64,000 nt of DNA from Azophilus sp965116165 (GTDB lineage Bacteria; Pseudomonadota; Gammaproteobacteria; Pseudomonadales; Azotimanducaceae), in assembly GCA_965116165.1 (NCBI GenBank), contig OZ220484.1, forward strand, positions 1,178,001 through 1,242,000, given 5' to 3'. The notes beneath the pieces were generated by a model. The model worked only from the letters and a program-made list of their open reading frames with translations, was not told the DNA's origin and did no database searches. Each line of letters starts with the position of its first letter. Position 1 is the first letter of the stretch. Position numbers and translations under genes: made by a program. Shown here piece after piece: positions 1 to 9,494 of the stretch.

Positions 1-1
1 A

Positions 2-1696
2 CAAGCACAACGAGTGCTCGTGACGGTGGCAACACCCCAACCCGCCAAAGATCTGCACCATCCCTACTTGTTTGTGGCGACGCGCCACCTCGTCGAATAC
101 GGGCGGCAGACGGCAACCGCCACCAAAAACAACTTGGTATTCGCCATGGATGCCGGGAATCGGGCAGCGCAAGCAACCGATTTCAAGGCGGTGCTGACTT
201 ATGCGGACGGTGCGGGTACCACGCAAGCCGCTCAACTCCATGTAGAAAGCCTAAACGGCAGCAATGCGCATGCAAAATCGGACACCGCGACCCTCCCCCG
301 GGAGACGCCGCCAACGCATAGCACACAAGCGGCATCCATCCCGCCAACGCCATCTGCGAACACAATGCAAACACCACCGCCATGGAACGCGCAAGCGGCA
401 TCCACACCATTGTCGGCGCACACCGGCATGTCGCTTGCCATGGCATCGCTCTTTGCCTTTATCGGCGGCATCCTGCTAAACCTGATGCCCTGCGTGTTTC
501 CCGTGCTGAGCATCAAGGCGCTGAGCCTAGTTTCCACAGCGCATGCAAACCAACGCCTTGCCAGACTGAGCGGCCTGCTCTACACCATCGGTATTCTGAT
601 CGCCTTCGCGCTAATCGGCGTTGTTTTGATGAGCTTGAGGGGTGCCGGGCAGGCGGCGGGTTGGGGATTTCAGTTGCAGTCGCCAATCGTGAACCTCGGG
701 CTCGCATTGTTGATGTTGGCGATTGCCCTGAATTTGCTTGGCGTCTACGAATTTGGCGCACGCGCAGCCGGCATCGGGCAGTCTCTCGGCCAGGGCGATG
801 AGCGTAAATCGGCCTTTTTTACCGGGCTTTTGGCGGTCGTGGTGGCAACGCCCTGCACCGCCCCTTTCATGGCGGGCGCGCTGGGTTATGCCCTGGTGCA
901 GCCCGCCTTTGTCGCGCTCGGCATCTTCATGGCACTGGGTTTGGGACTCGCTTTCCCCTATTTGCTGGTCAGCTTTGTTCCCGCATTCGGGCGCATGTTG
1001 CCTAGGCCCGGTGCCTGGATGGCCCGGTTTCGGAGTACGCTCGCGTTTCCGATGTTCGCAACCAGCCTTTGGCTGCTGTGGATCATGGGCAAGCAACTGG
1101 GCGTCGATTCGATGGCGATGGGCCTGCTCGCCGCGCTCCTGTTCGCTTTGGCGCTGTGGGCCTACGGGCAGATCCACGGCAGCCAACGGCGCTGGGCTTG
1201 GGGAGGCCTCGCCGTCGGGGCGCTGATCGCCACACTCACCGCCGGTGCTGCGATTGAGCGCTACAAGGCCGAGCCCGCCAAGCCGGCGAATGGCCCGGTC
1301 GGAATGTTGGGCCAGCTCGAACTGGAACGCTTTACTCCCGAACGACTAGCGGATTATGTGGACACCGGGCAGCCGACCTTCGCCTACTTCACGGCGGACT
1401 GGTGCGTCAATTGCAAGCTCAACGAGCGGGTGGCACTGGCATCCGACGCGGTCGGGCGGGCATTTCGAGAACGTGGCATCAAGGTCTTGGTGGGTGATTG
1501 GACCAATGAAGACCCGACAATTTCCGAATGGCTCGGCCGTTATGGCCGCGCCGGAGTGCCGCTTTATCTCTATTTCCCGGCGGGATCGACACTCGGCGAT
1601 GCCAGGGTGCTGCCGCAAGTGCTCATTCCCGAAATGGTCGTTGACGCTATCAAACAAGCCGACCACGGCACCGACGATTGGAACGCCCCTGATTAA
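2..1696 (+). CDS. dsbD: DsbD-family thiol:disulfide interchange protein, 5' end outside window
   Basis: Inner-membrane protein that carries reducing power from cytoplasmic thioredoxin to the periplasm. The frame is open to the first base of the window, so the N-terminus is missing; the visible part is about 565 codons. Counting from the GTG at 14, residues 1-85 look like the C-terminal part of a periplasmic beta domain, 90-135 are a Pro/Thr/Ala-rich linker, 140-410 hold about eight membrane segments with the two conserved cysteines (NLMPCVFP near 160 and ATPCTAPF near 282), and the C-terminal 120 residues are a thioredoxin domain with active site WCVNC. The three cysteine sites are all present, so the electron relay appears intact. 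Downstream is only a repeat element, so no partner gene is seen. The family assignment is secure; whether it is DsbD proper or an ScsB-like relative cannot be settled without the missing N-terminus. Confidence 0.88.
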   Translation, partial: QAQRVLVTVATPQPAKDLHHPYLFVATRHLVEYGRQTATATKNNLVFAMDAGNRAAQATDFKAVLTYADGAGTTQAAQLHVESLNGSNAHAKSDTATLPRETPPTHSTQAASIPPTPSANTMQTPPPWNAQAASTPLSAHTGMSLAMASLFAFIGGILLNLMPCVFPVLSIKALSLVSTAHANQRLARLSGLLYTIGILIAFALIGVVLMSLRGAGQAAGWGFQLQSPIVNLGLALLMLAIALNLLGVYEFGARAAGIGQSLGQGDERKSAFFTGLLAVVVATPCTAPFMAGALGYALVQPAFVALGIFMALGLGLAFPYLLVSFVPAFGRMLPRPGAWMARFRSTLAFPMFATSLWLLWIMGKQLGVDSMAMGLLAALLFALALWAYGQIHGSQRRWAWGGLAVGALIATLTAGAAIERYKAEPAKPANGPVGMLGQLELERFTPERLADYVDTGQPTFAYFTADWCVNCKLNERVALASDAVGRAFRERGIKVLVGDWTNEDPTISEWLGRYGRAGVPLYLYFPAGSTLGDARVLPQVLIPEMVVDAIKQADHGTDDWNAPD

Positions 1697-1742
1697 TCCC
1701 ATAGTCGCGGTATCCAAGTTCCTGTAGTCACGACACACTATT

Positions 1743-1848
1743 TAAGGAACCTCTGACCAATCCTGTAGTCGGGGCATCCAGTTTAATAAAATCAAAAGCT
1801 TACGATTAGCTCAATACTGTTCCATCGACTTGTTCAGACCTTCCCTTA
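1743..1848 (+). mobile_element. Family A MITE-like element, copy A1
   Basis: About 106 bp with imperfect terminal inverted repeats: the left end reads TAAGGAACCTCTGACCAAT and the right end, reverse-complemented, reads TAAGGGAAGGTCTGAACAAG. The interior is AT-rich and shared with the copies at 27302, 30468, 31272, 42457 and 62907. It has no coding capacity. The ends fall next to TA or TTA, as expected of elements moved by a TA-targeting transposase, but no transposase of that type is seen in the window. It fills the gap between the dsbD-like gene and argG. Confidence 0.75.
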
Positions 1849-2011
1849 ATAACGTGCCTCTCAACATGCCTCAACCAATACTATATGGCCGTCCAATTCG
1901 TGTTGATCGGCCAAGGAGGCGTGACCATGCGGCAACCCCCAGCCGGCTTTCTCGAATGGACGCGAAAGTTCGCCAATCAGGCTGAGGCAGGCCTGTGGCA
2001 GTTTCCCGCCT

Positions 2012-3223
2012 CTATCGCTCGCGCCCCTGCTTCGCGCCGATGCGCAGCCTGAGCGCATTCAAGCGGATAAAGCCCGCCGCGTCTTCCTGGTGATAGGCAC
2101 CGCGGTCGTCCTCGAACGTCGCCACCGTCTCGTCGTACAGGCTATCGGGAGAGCACCGCCCAAGCACCGTAACCGCACCCTTGTACAATTTCAGGCGGAC
2201 GGTGCCGTTCACCACCTTTTGGGTTTCGTCGATTAGCGCTTGCAGGGCCCGTCGCTCCGGCGACCACCAATAGCCGTTATAGATCAGCTTGGCGTAACGC
2301 GGCATGAGGTCGTCCTTGAGGTGCACCACCTCGCGATCCAACGTTAGGGACTCCATCGCCCGGTGCGCCTTTAGCAAAATCGTGCCGCCGGGGGTTTCGT
2401 AACAACCCCGCGATTTCATGCCCACATAGCGGTTCTCAACCAAATCCTGGCGACCCACACCATGCGCACCGCCCAGCTCGTTCAGTCGGGCAAGCAGCAG
2501 CGCGGGTGACATCGCCACCCCGTCGAGCGCAACCGCATCACCCCCGGAAAAATCAATCGATACCCGGCAAGGCTCGTCCGGCGCGGCCTCCGGGGCAACC
2601 GTCCATCGCCACATGTCTTCGTCCGGCTCTTTCCAAGGATCCTCCAAGCCACCCCCTTCGTAGGAGATATGCAGCAGATTGGCGTCCATGGAGTAGGGCG
2701 ACTCACCCTTGCGTTCGAAATCGACCGGTATCTGTCGCTCACGACAATAATCGAGCAAGACTTCCCTTGAATTGAGATTCCACTCCCGCCAGGGCGCAAT
2801 GACCTTGATGTCGGGATTAAGCGCATAGGCTCCGAGTTCGAACCGCACCTGATCGTTGCCCTTGCCGGTGGCACCGTGGGCAATGGCGTCCGCGCCGGTT
2901 GCGGCGGCAATCTCGACCAGGCGCCGGGCGATGAGCGGACGGGCAATGCTGGTGCCAAGCAAGTATTCCCCCTCGTAAAGGGTATTGGCGCGAAACATGG
3001 GGAACACGTAATCCCGTACAAAGGTCTCCGTCAGGTCTTCGATATGAATCTCCCGCACGCCCATGGCCCGCGCCTTGGCGCGCGCCGGTTCCACCTCTTC
3101 GCCCTGGCCGATGTCCGCGGTGAAGGTGACCACCTCGGCGTTGTAGGTATCCTGAAGCCAACGGCAGATCACCGACGTGTCCAATCCCCCGGAGTAGGCC
3201 AGAACGATCTTGTCCGCCTGCAT
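2012..3223 (-). CDS. argG: Argininosuccinate synthase
   Basis: Joins citrulline and aspartate with ATP to make argininosuccinate, the penultimate step of arginine synthesis, in the cytoplasm. The chosen start gives 403 aa, the usual length. The N-type ATP pyrophosphatase motif YSGGLDTS lies at residues 10-17. Later conserved segments include IAHGATGKGNDQVRFE and YVGMKSRGCYETPGG. An open frame continues upstream to 3493, but the extra 90 codons do not resemble the family and cross a degenerate family A repeat, so ATG 3223 is preferred. argH lies 31 kb away, so arginine genes are not clustered here. Confidence 0.95.
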   Translation of the reverse strand: MQADKIVLAYSGGLDTSVICRWLQDTYNAEVVTFTADIGQGEEVEPARAKARAMGVREIHIEDLTETFVRDYVFPMFRANTLYEGEYLLGTSIARPLIARRLVEIAAATGADAIAHGATGKGNDQVRFELGAYALNPDIKVIAPWREWNLNSREVLLDYCRERQIPVDFERKGESPYSMDANLLHISYEGGGLEDPWKEPDEDMWRWTVAPEAAPDEPCRVSIDFSGGDAVALDGVAMSPALLLARLNELGGAHGVGRQDLVENRYVGMKSRGCYETPGGTILLKAHRAMESLTLDREVVHLKDDLMPRYAKLIYNGYWWSPERRALQALIDETQKVVNGTVRLKLYKGAVTVLGRCSPDSLYDETVATFEDDRGAYHQEDAAGFIRLNALRLRIGAKQGRER

Positions 3224-3385
3224 CGAACGGCTGCGGAAACGCGGCGACTGTTGGTCGCGCGTTAGAAATTGGAGCGTCCCCTCGTCTGTCGGCATCGTAC
3301 GATGGCCCCCCAGCGGCCCGCGGTGTTGATGTCGCACAATGCTACGACAGGCAAGCGAAATTGCATATCGGTAGCAGTTCCCGCT

Positions 3386-3446
3386 GAGAAACTTCTGATC
3401 GACTCCTCTGACTGATGTCGCTCTATCGGCTTGTTTAGACCTTCCC
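3386..3446 (+). repeat. Internally deleted family A element, copy A2
   Basis: The left end (AGAAACTTCTGATCGACTCC) and right end (CTCTATCGGCTTGTTTAGACC) match family A, but about 45 bp of the interior is missing. It lies upstream of argG on the side where the promoter should be. Confidence 0.55.
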
Positions 3447-3660
3447 CAACAACATGCGACAGACCCATTGGATCCATTTGCGGAACAGAACACTAGAACG
3501 GAATGTCAAATTGAGCCGCCGCCATTGCCCCGGTGCGTAAAATCTTTGGTCTACCCTTTGCCGGTACAAATTGGGCTTGTGTTGTGACCGGTGAACTGGT
3601 TATGTGGCTTACATGGAAGAGAACCCAATGGTGCCGACAACTCAGACGGAGGGAAACCTC

Positions 3661-4278
3661 ATGGGGCACCGTTTCCGGGGCTTTCTACCTGTGGCGATTG
3701 ATATCGAAACCAGCGGATTCGATGCCGAGCGACATGCGATTCTTGAGTTGTCCGCCGTAACCTTCGCCTTTCGGGAACAGGAATTGATTATCGAACAAAG
3801 GCTGAGTTGGGCTGTACGCCCCTTCGCAACAGCGATCATTGAGCAGGCTTCGCTCAGGGTGACCGGCATCGACCTCGACGATCACACACGCGGTGCGATC
3901 AGCGAGAAAAACGCCATTACCGCGCTGTTCAAGTTGGTGCGCGGGGAAATCAAGCGTCACGATTGCCAGCGCGCCGTTCTGCTTGGCCACAATGCCGCTT
4001 TCGATGCCGGTTTTCTACGCAAGGCCGTCCAGCGAACCGGCGTAAGGCGGGATCCATTCCACCCCTTCACCACTCTCGATACCGCCTCGCTCGCCGCCGT
4101 GTCCTACGGCCATACGGTGCTAAGCGAGGCCTGCCTGCGCGCCGACATACCCTACGAAAACGACAAGGCCCACAGCGCCCTATACGATGCCGAACGCTGC
4201 GCTTTGCTGTTTTGCAAGATCGTCAATACTTGGAATGAGGCGTCGCCGAGCCCGTTTCAGGCTGCGGCAGCTTCCTGA
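3661..4278 (+). CDS. rnt: Ribonuclease T (DEDD 3'-5' exoribonuclease)
   Basis: Trims the 3' ends of tRNA and other stable RNAs. The 205-aa product starts at an ATG with a strong GGAGGG site at 3648-3653; in-frame starts at 3604 (GTG), 3613 and 3628 have weaker sites. The DEDD exonuclease motifs are visible: DIETSGF at residues 14-20, the central HNAAFDAGFL and the terminal HSALYDAE. The RFRGFLPVAIDIET stretch is typical of RNase T rather than of DnaQ. The 3' end overlaps the convergent glutaredoxin gene by 22 bp, a neighbour pair also found in other gammaproteobacteria. Confidence 0.92.
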   Translation: MGHRFRGFLPVAIDIETSGFDAERHAILELSAVTFAFREQELIIEQRLSWAVRPFATAIIEQASLRVTGIDLDDHTRGAISEKNAITALFKLVRGEIKRHDCQRAVLLGHNAAFDAGFLRKAVQRTGVRRDPFHPFTTLDTASLAAVSYGHTVLSEACLRADIPYENDKAHSALYDAERCALLFCKIVNTWNEASPSPFQAAAAS

Positions 4279-4589
4279 ACGAGTGGCTGAAGTTCGCCCG
4301 ACTCAAACATCTCCCTGACAATATCGCACCCGCCGATCAACTCCCCGCCAACATAAAGCTGCGGGAAGGTGGGCCAGTTGGCGTAGCGCGGCAGGCTTGC
4401 GCGAATCTCCGGGTTCGCTAGGATATCCACATAGGCGAACCGTTCGCCACAGGCGATCAGGCATTGCACTGTCTGCGCCGAGAAACCGCACTGGGGTGCC
4501 TGGGGCGAGCCCTTCATGTAGAGAATAATTGAATTGGACTCAATCTGTTCCTTAATGGTTTCAATAACCGGGTCGTTGCTTTCCGCCAT
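4257..4589 (-). CDS. grxD: Monothiol glutaredoxin Grx4 (CGFS type)
   Basis: Cytoplasmic monothiol glutaredoxin that binds and transfers [2Fe-2S] clusters. The product is 110 aa. The diagnostic CGFS motif starts at Cys34, preceded by YMKGSPQAPQ, and followed by the glutathione-binding WPTFPQLYVGGELIGGCDI segment. The ATG at 4589 follows AGAGGTG at a suitable distance; a GTG three codons upstream is possible. It converges with rnt and the two reading frames overlap at their 3' ends. Confidence 0.95.
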   Translation of the reverse strand: MAESNDPVIETIKEQIESNSIILYMKGSPQAPQCGFSAQTVQCLIACGERFAYVDILANPEIRASLPRYANWPTFPQLYVGGELIGGCDIVREMFESGELQPLVQEAAAA

Positions 4590-4853
4590 GATTTGCACCT
4601 CTGATTGGTGAATTTAGGATGTTGAAGGCTGTTTCCACATATGCGCGCCCGGTTCTGTGGTCGAAGTTTGCGTCCGTCGAACGGATGCAGCGCCAGTCGC
4701 CACCTTGACCCAACACACCGGCCCACGCGTTCAAGGGGAGCATTGTACTCCAACTCGGAACGAGTCGTGGTGAACCCTTGCTCTATTGTGGATTGCATGG
4801 GAACATGCGCCCGGTCGAGACGATCACCCTGGGCTTGTGCCGGAGGAGGTGCG

Positions 4854-5396
4854 TCAGTCACGGCATTCCTTGACCTTCTCCCATAGTTCCCTCACATCGG
4901 ACACCACCTCCCCAACAAATTTGCCCCTCTTCTCCTGATCGGCCAACAAGGCAAGATCTTTCCGGGTAGGATATCTAAGATTCAATTTGGTCTGGCGAGA
5001 GTATCGCCATAATGGATAATCGTTCGCAGTATTCCAACCTAGGAGGTCTGCGGTAAGACCCGGGTACTTTTCCTCAATGGCCTTATTCTTGGAATAAATC
5101 CCAGTGTAGATACAATGATCCACTTCGACGACAAGTTGCGCTTGCTCGTCCAATTCGAAATGCAATTTAGGATAGAAGTATCGCCGATTCGTCACGAAGT
5201 TTCTGGTTTGCTCTTCATCAATTCCCCAATCACCGGATTTTTCAGGAACATCGGGAATTTTTTCCTGCAATTCCCCTTTAATCTCTTTCCACAGTTTCTG
5301 TAGCAATGAAATCTTCGCCTCGACCATGGCCTCTCCGAGGTCATGCACCAACAAAAGGTTCTCGTTCGCTAAGCAGGGCTTCTTAAGTTCTTCCAT
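4854..5396 (-). CDS. Hypothetical protein resembling the C-terminal part of PD-(D/E)XK superfamily nucleases
   Basis: A 180-aa soluble, charged protein that I recognise only loosely. The pattern of aromatic residues (RRYFYPKLHFELD, VEVDHCIYTGIYS, ADLLGWNTANDYPLWRYS) resembles the region after the catalytic core in PDDEXK_4-type proteins; no D-ExK catalytic motif is seen, so it may be a truncated remnant. It has an excellent ribosome site (AAGGAGGG, 6 nt before ATG) and starts about a dozen bases after the stop of the upstream WYL pseudogene, so the two were one transcript. Base composition is clearly less GC-rich than in the flanking genes, suggesting acquisition from elsewhere. The assignment is tentative. 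Confidence 0.5.
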   Translation of the reverse strand: MEELKKPCLANENLLLVHDLGEAMVEAKISLLQKLWKEIKGELQEKIPDVPEKSGDWGIDEEQTRNFVTNRRYFYPKLHFELDEQAQLVVEVDHCIYTGIYSKNKAIEEKYPGLTADLLGWNTANDYPLWRYSRQTKLNLRYPTRKDLALLADQEKRGKFVGEVVSDVRELWEKVKECRD

Positions 5397-5408
5397 ATAT
5401 TCCCTCCT

Positions 5409-5997
5409 TTACAACTCCGCCATTCTTCGCGCTTCCTCTCTAAACTCTTGCCGTAGCGACCCCGGCTCGAGCACTTCCACGGCGCTCCCAAAACCCAGCA
5501 GCCACCAGCGTAGGTCGGCATTGTTCTTCACCGTCGCCTCCACCAAAACGCGTCCATCATCCTGGGCGGTCAAACGTTGGTCGGAAGCCAGCCGGCTTTC
5601 GCCGAGATGCAATGCCGCGCCCTCGTCAAACAGTGCACGGAAATACAGTTTTTCCTCGCTTACGGGATAGGAAAACGCATCCGTATCCCGGATGTAGGCG
5701 TCGAGTTCGAAACCAGGGGCGCCTCGCCGGCTCCTCCGTCAGCTTGGCGGCGGTCATGCGGTGTAGGGCGTATTGCCGAACATCGTCAAAATTCCAGGCC
5801 GTCGCCAAGAGATAGATAACGCCCGCTCAAGCGACGATGCCGAGCGGTTGTAGCTCGATTGGTCGAGCCCGTGCTTCCCCCCTCGCACAATAGTCCGCCT
5901 CTACCTTTGCCGCAGTAGACCGCGGGGTGGCCACGGGGCATGAAGCCTTGGTACCGGTTTTTACACGGGTGAATGTTTCCTCGATAATCTGCACCAT
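5409..5997 (-). pseudogene. WYL-domain regulator, broken by an in-frame stop and a frameshift
   Basis: WYL proteins are transcription regulators common in defence islands. Read on the minus strand from ATG 5997, one frame gives RPIELQPLGIVA, then a TGA near 5832, then AGVIYLLATAWNFDDVRQYALHR, which is the core of a WYL domain. Near 5735 the frame shifts, and the next frame continues with PGFELDAYIRDTDAF and ends with WWLLGFGSAVEVLEPGSLR, the usual WYL C-terminal extension. The N-terminal helix-turn-helix is absent. Two independent lesions make this a pseudogene. The domain identity is fairly secure; the original target is unknown. Confidence 0.75.
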
Positions 5998-6243
5998 GCA
6001 CTCCGCCTTACTGATACCAAGAACAGATTAGCGGTGCGATGCGACAAAAGGCGTCGCGTTTCGCATGCCCGAAGAAATTAAATTGCCGCAATTGATGGCC
6101 TTGCCCTAGCCGCCCTCGGCACCGACCGGGAACAAAACTGTTACCCTTCCGCAACAGCGCCTTGCCTGCCTAGCGGGAATTGTTGGCGTTGGGGCGGACA
6201 CCTTGGTTCGTTCACAATATCCCGTGGAACAAATTTGGAGGCT

Positions 6244-7410
6244 ATGAGATTGACAAACACCGCCACGTCAACGCTGAGGTTCGACCCGGAGGTCGACCGC
6301 CGGGGCACTTTCAGCGCCAAATGGGACCGCTACCTCGGACGCGATGTGCTGCCGTTCTGGGTAGCCGATATGGACTTCCGGGCACCGGATTTCATCTTGG
6401 ACGCCCTGAGGCAGCGCCTCAACCACGGTGTAATGGGGTATACCTATACGCCTCCGACATTGATCGAGGCGTTTCAATCCTGGCTAAGGCGCAATTACAG
6501 GTGGAACGTTCCGGCGGACTGGCTCGTTTGGATACCCGGCGTGGTGGCGGGGCTACATTTGAGCGCCGCGGCGGTGGGAAGCGAAGGCGATTCCCTGCTG
6601 ATACCCACACCCGTGTACTACCCCTTTCTATGGGTGCCCGACAATACCAAGCGGCCGGGTATAGAAGTCCCATTGACCCGCTCGGGCGAGCGTTGGGTGA
6701 TGGATTTCGATGCCCTCGAGACCGCCGTTCGTCCCGACACCCGGCTCGTGATGCTTTGCAGTCCGCAAAATCCAACGGGACGCGTCTACACCAGGGACGA
6801 ACTTCTCGAACTGGCCCAATTCGCGGAACGGCACAATCTCATCATTTGCTCCGATGAAATACACTGTGCCCTGATCCTTGATGCGAATGTCCGGCACACC
6901 CCCATCGCCAGCCTCGACAGCGATATCGCGGCCCGCACCATCAGCTTGTTCGCGGCCACCAAAACCTACAACATACCGGGCCTCTCCTGCGCGGTGGCCG
7001 TCATTCCCGATGTCCGGCTCCGCAATCGTTTCAAGGCGGCGCGGCGCGGCCTTGTACCGGACACCGGCATCGGGCCACTAGAGTTCGCCGCATCGGAAGC
7101 CGCCTTTAACGACCAAAGCGACTGGCTGCCGAGTTTGTTGGATTATTTGCGTACCAATCATCATTGCCTAGCCCAGGTTGCGGGTGGGCGTATGACCCCG
7201 GTGGAGGGAACTTACCTGGCTTGGATAGACGTCCGCGACCTCGGCCTCCCCGAACCCGACGCCTATTTCGAAGGCCGTGGTTTGGGATTGTCGGATGGGG
7301 TGCCGTTCGCGGGCCCGGGTTTTGTCCGTTTCAATTTCGCCTGCCCCCGAGCGACGCTCGAGCGCGGCCTTGAACGCTTCCAGAAGGCGCTTGATGCGGC
7401 GGGTTCCTGA
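6244..7410 (+). CDS. patB: PatB/MalY-type cystathionine beta-lyase (PLP, aminotransferase fold I)
   Basis: Probable C-S lyase that splits cystathionine or related thioethers to pyruvate, ammonia and a thiol. The 388-aa product starts at ATG 6244, six bases from a perfect GGAGG (6237-6241). The N-terminal LPFWVADMDFRAP segment is characteristic of the MalY/PatB group. The PLP-binding lysine is in SLFAATKTYNIPG, and the cofactor region MLCSPQNPTGRVYTRDEL and SDEIHCALIL are present. The gene stands alone, with a transposase fragment immediately downstream. Substrate choice within the group is not readable from sequence. Confidence 0.88.
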   Translation: MRLTNTATSTLRFDPEVDRRGTFSAKWDRYLGRDVLPFWVADMDFRAPDFILDALRQRLNHGVMGYTYTPPTLIEAFQSWLRRNYRWNVPADWLVWIPGVVAGLHLSAAAVGSEGDSLLIPTPVYYPFLWVPDNTKRPGIEVPLTRSGERWVMDFDALETAVRPDTRLVMLCSPQNPTGRVYTRDELLELAQFAERHNLIICSDEIHCALILDANVRHTPIASLDSDIAARTISLFAATKTYNIPGLSCAVAVIPDVRLRNRFKAARRGLVPDTGIGPLEFAASEAAFNDQSDWLPSLLDYLRTNHHCLAQVAGGRMTPVEGTYLAWIDVRDLGLPEPDAYFEGRGLGLSDGVPFAGPGFVRFNFACPRATLERGLERFQKALDAAGS

Positions 7411-7449
7411 GGAGCGCCTGATCAGGCACACAGTCACTGTAGGGAGGGC

Positions 7450-7782
7450 CTGGCCGAGCTCGAGCCGGCCCTCGAGTCGATGTATTCGACGCGCGGCCGC
7501 CCGTCCATTCCCCCCGAGCAGTTCCTCCGCGCCCTGCTTCTGCAAATCCTGTTCACGGTCCGCTCGGAGGGGCGGTTGATGGGGCGCATCGACTGCGACC
7601 CACTGTTCCGCTGGTTCGTGGGCCTGGGGATGGACAAGAAAGTGTGGGACCACTCGGTGTTCGGCAAGAACCGGGACCGGCTTGCTCCCATGTTGCTCTC
7701 TGCCCGAGGCGCACACTGGCTAGCTTCCGAAGCTGCCCGTGCTGATATCGCGCTTCTACTGAAACAGAACCTCCCTCAATGA
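7450..7782 (+). pseudogene. IS5-family transposase, N-terminal fragment
   Basis: From 7450 the frame reads LAELEPALESMYSTRGRPSI and continues with LRALLLQILFTVRSEGRLM, PLFRWFVGLGMDKKVWDHS and FGKNRDRL, the N-terminal domain (DUF772 type) of IS5-group transposases. Similarity ends about residue 68 from the ATG at 7480; the DDE catalytic domain is absent and the last 30 codons are unrelated. It begins just after the patB stop and cannot be active. Confidence 0.85.
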
Positions 7783-7910
7783 AGAGTGGGTAGCTTGACG
7801 GAAGCCGCACCGGCCGTCTTGTCGGCACACCACCGCGAATCGCGTATAGTGGAGATGCTCCCAAGACACAAAGGCAGATTCTGGAACCGCACTCGCCTAC
7901 CGCCCGGGGC

Positions 7911-9494
7911 GTGGCCGCCCACGGGCTTTGGAAAGGCCTGCACCCCGGCATGGGCATTGCCGGCAAAAGCATGGTGTTCGCCTTTGTTCTACTCTCCGTG
8001 GCTTTCCTCGATCAGGTGGGCGCTTTGTACGCCAACCTGCGCGCCTGGATCGAGGACACCCTGGATTGGTACTACATATTCATCGTTTGCGGGGCATTGT
8101 TCGTCTCGCTATTTCTGATGGTCAGCCGTTACGGCGGCATTCGGCTCGGCGACGACGATGCGCGCCCCGAGTTCAGCACCTTCTCGTGGCTGGCGATGCT
8201 GTTTTCGGCGGGCCTCGGCATCGGGCTGCTGTTCTTCTCCATCGCCGAACCGCTTTCCTACCTCGACAACACCGCCGCCGGCGGCTACCCCAACAACCCG
8301 CACGCCGACCGTGCCGGAGCCTTGGCGCTCGACATGCCGCGGGCGGAGCACGCCGTGCGCGTCACCTATTTTCACTGGGGAATCCATGCCTGGGCGGTGT
8401 ACGCCATCGTCGGCCTCTGCCTCGCCTGGTTTGGCTTCCGCAAGAAGTTGCCGCTGACATTGCGCTCGTCCCTTTATCCGGTGCTTGGCGAGCGCATCCA
8501 CGGCACCATCGGCCATCTCGTGGATCTGCTCGCCGTATTCGGCACGGTATTCGGTGTCGCCACCTCACTCGGCCTCGGCGTTAAGCAGATGGGCGCGGGT
8601 CTCGACGCCCTATTCGGTATCGCGCCGGATGTCGCCATGCAGATCGCACTGATTGCCGCCATATCGACCGCGGCAACCCTGTCGGCGGTATCGGGGGTCG
8701 GGCGGGGCATTCGCATCATTTCCGAGTGGAACATTCGCCTCACCTTAGTGCTGCTCGGCTTTTTCCTCCTATGGGGGCCTTCCCAATGGCTCCTGGGCTT
8801 TCTCGCCACAACATCCGGGGACTATCTATGGTCGGCAATCCCCATGGGTTTCTGGACCGCCGGCAGCGAGGATACCGCCGCTTGGCAGAGCAACTGGACC
8901 ATCTTCTATTGGGGGTGGTGGATATCCTGGGCACCCTTCGTCGGCCTGTTCATCGCCCGCATCTCAAGAGGGCGAACACTGCGGGAGTTTGTTGCCGCGA
9001 CCATCTTCGTGCCCACAGCAATGGGCGTGGTCTGGATCGCCCTGCTCGGCGGCAACGCCATCCATGAGGAATTGCGCGCGGTGGGAGGCACCGGTACGGC
9101 CGGCATCATGGACCTGGTGCGCGCAGGGAACCCGGAAGCCGCCCTGTACAGCACCATTGCCGCCATGAGCGATCAGGCCTGGCTGACCTGGTGCATTTCC
9201 GCCCTCGCCACCTTTCTGTTGGCAACCTGGTTTATCACCTCCTCCGATTCCGGCACCCTGGTCATCACCACCATGCTGAGCATGGGCAACGATCATCCCC
9301 CGCGACGATTCCGTGTCGTCTGGGGGTTGGGTCAGGGCCTTGTCGCGGCGGTGCTGCTGCTTGCCGGTGGCCTGCACGCGCTGCAAACCGCATCGATTGT
9401 CGCTGGCCTGCCGGTCAGCGTGGTGCTGCTGTTCATGATGTACGGGTTGCTGAAGTCGGTGTCGTCGGACCCCGCCGCTGTCTCCGTGGGCTGA
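7911..9494 (+). CDS. BCCT-family betaine/carnitine/choline transporter
   Basis: Inner-membrane secondary transporter for a trimethylammonium compound such as glycine betaine, probably for osmoprotection or as nutrient uptake. The 527-aa product from GTG 7911 has about 12 membrane segments. Family signatures include GLGIGLLFFSIAEPL, FHWGIHAWAVYAIVGL, LGVKQMGAGL, the tryptophan-rich FYWGWWISWAPFVGLFIARISRGRT, and FLATWFITSSDSGTL. No clear ribosome site precedes the GTG, and ATG 7950 is an alternative, but it would cut into the conserved leader. No betaine-processing genes lie alongside. The C-terminal tail is short, so there is no obvious osmosensing extension. Confidence 0.93.
   Translation: MAAHGLWKGLHPGMGIAGKSMVFAFVLLSVAFLDQVGALYANLRAWIEDTLDWYYIFIVCGALFVSLFLMVSRYGGIRLGDDDARPEFSTFSWLAMLFSAGLGIGLLFFSIAEPLSYLDNTAAGGYPNNPHADRAGALALDMPRAEHAVRVTYFHWGIHAWAVYAIVGLCLAWFGFRKKLPLTLRSSLYPVLGERIHGTIGHLVDLLAVFGTVFGVATSLGLGVKQMGAGLDALFGIAPDVAMQIALIAAISTAATLSAVSGVGRGIRIISEWNIRLTLVLLGFFLLWGPSQWLLGFLATTSGDYLWSAIPMGFWTAGSEDTAAWQSNWTIFYWGWWISWAPFVGLFIARISRGRTLREFVAATIFVPTAMGVVWIALLGGNAIHEELRAVGGTGTAGIMDLVRAGNPEAALYSTIAAMSDQAWLTWCISALATFLLATWFITSSDSGTLVITTMLSMGNDHPPRRFRVVWGLGQGLVAAVLLLAGGLHALQTASIVAGLPVSVVLLFMMYGLLKSVSSDPAAVSVG

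Noticed and set aside
5820..5840. Second selenocysteine codon in the WYL gene
   Set aside because: The TGA lies where homologues have an ordinary residue in a beta strand, there is a separate frameshift downstream, and no SECIS-like hairpin is evident.
7450..7782. Active IS5 element
   Set aside because: Only the N-terminal domain is present; there is no DDE domain and no terminal inverted repeats.
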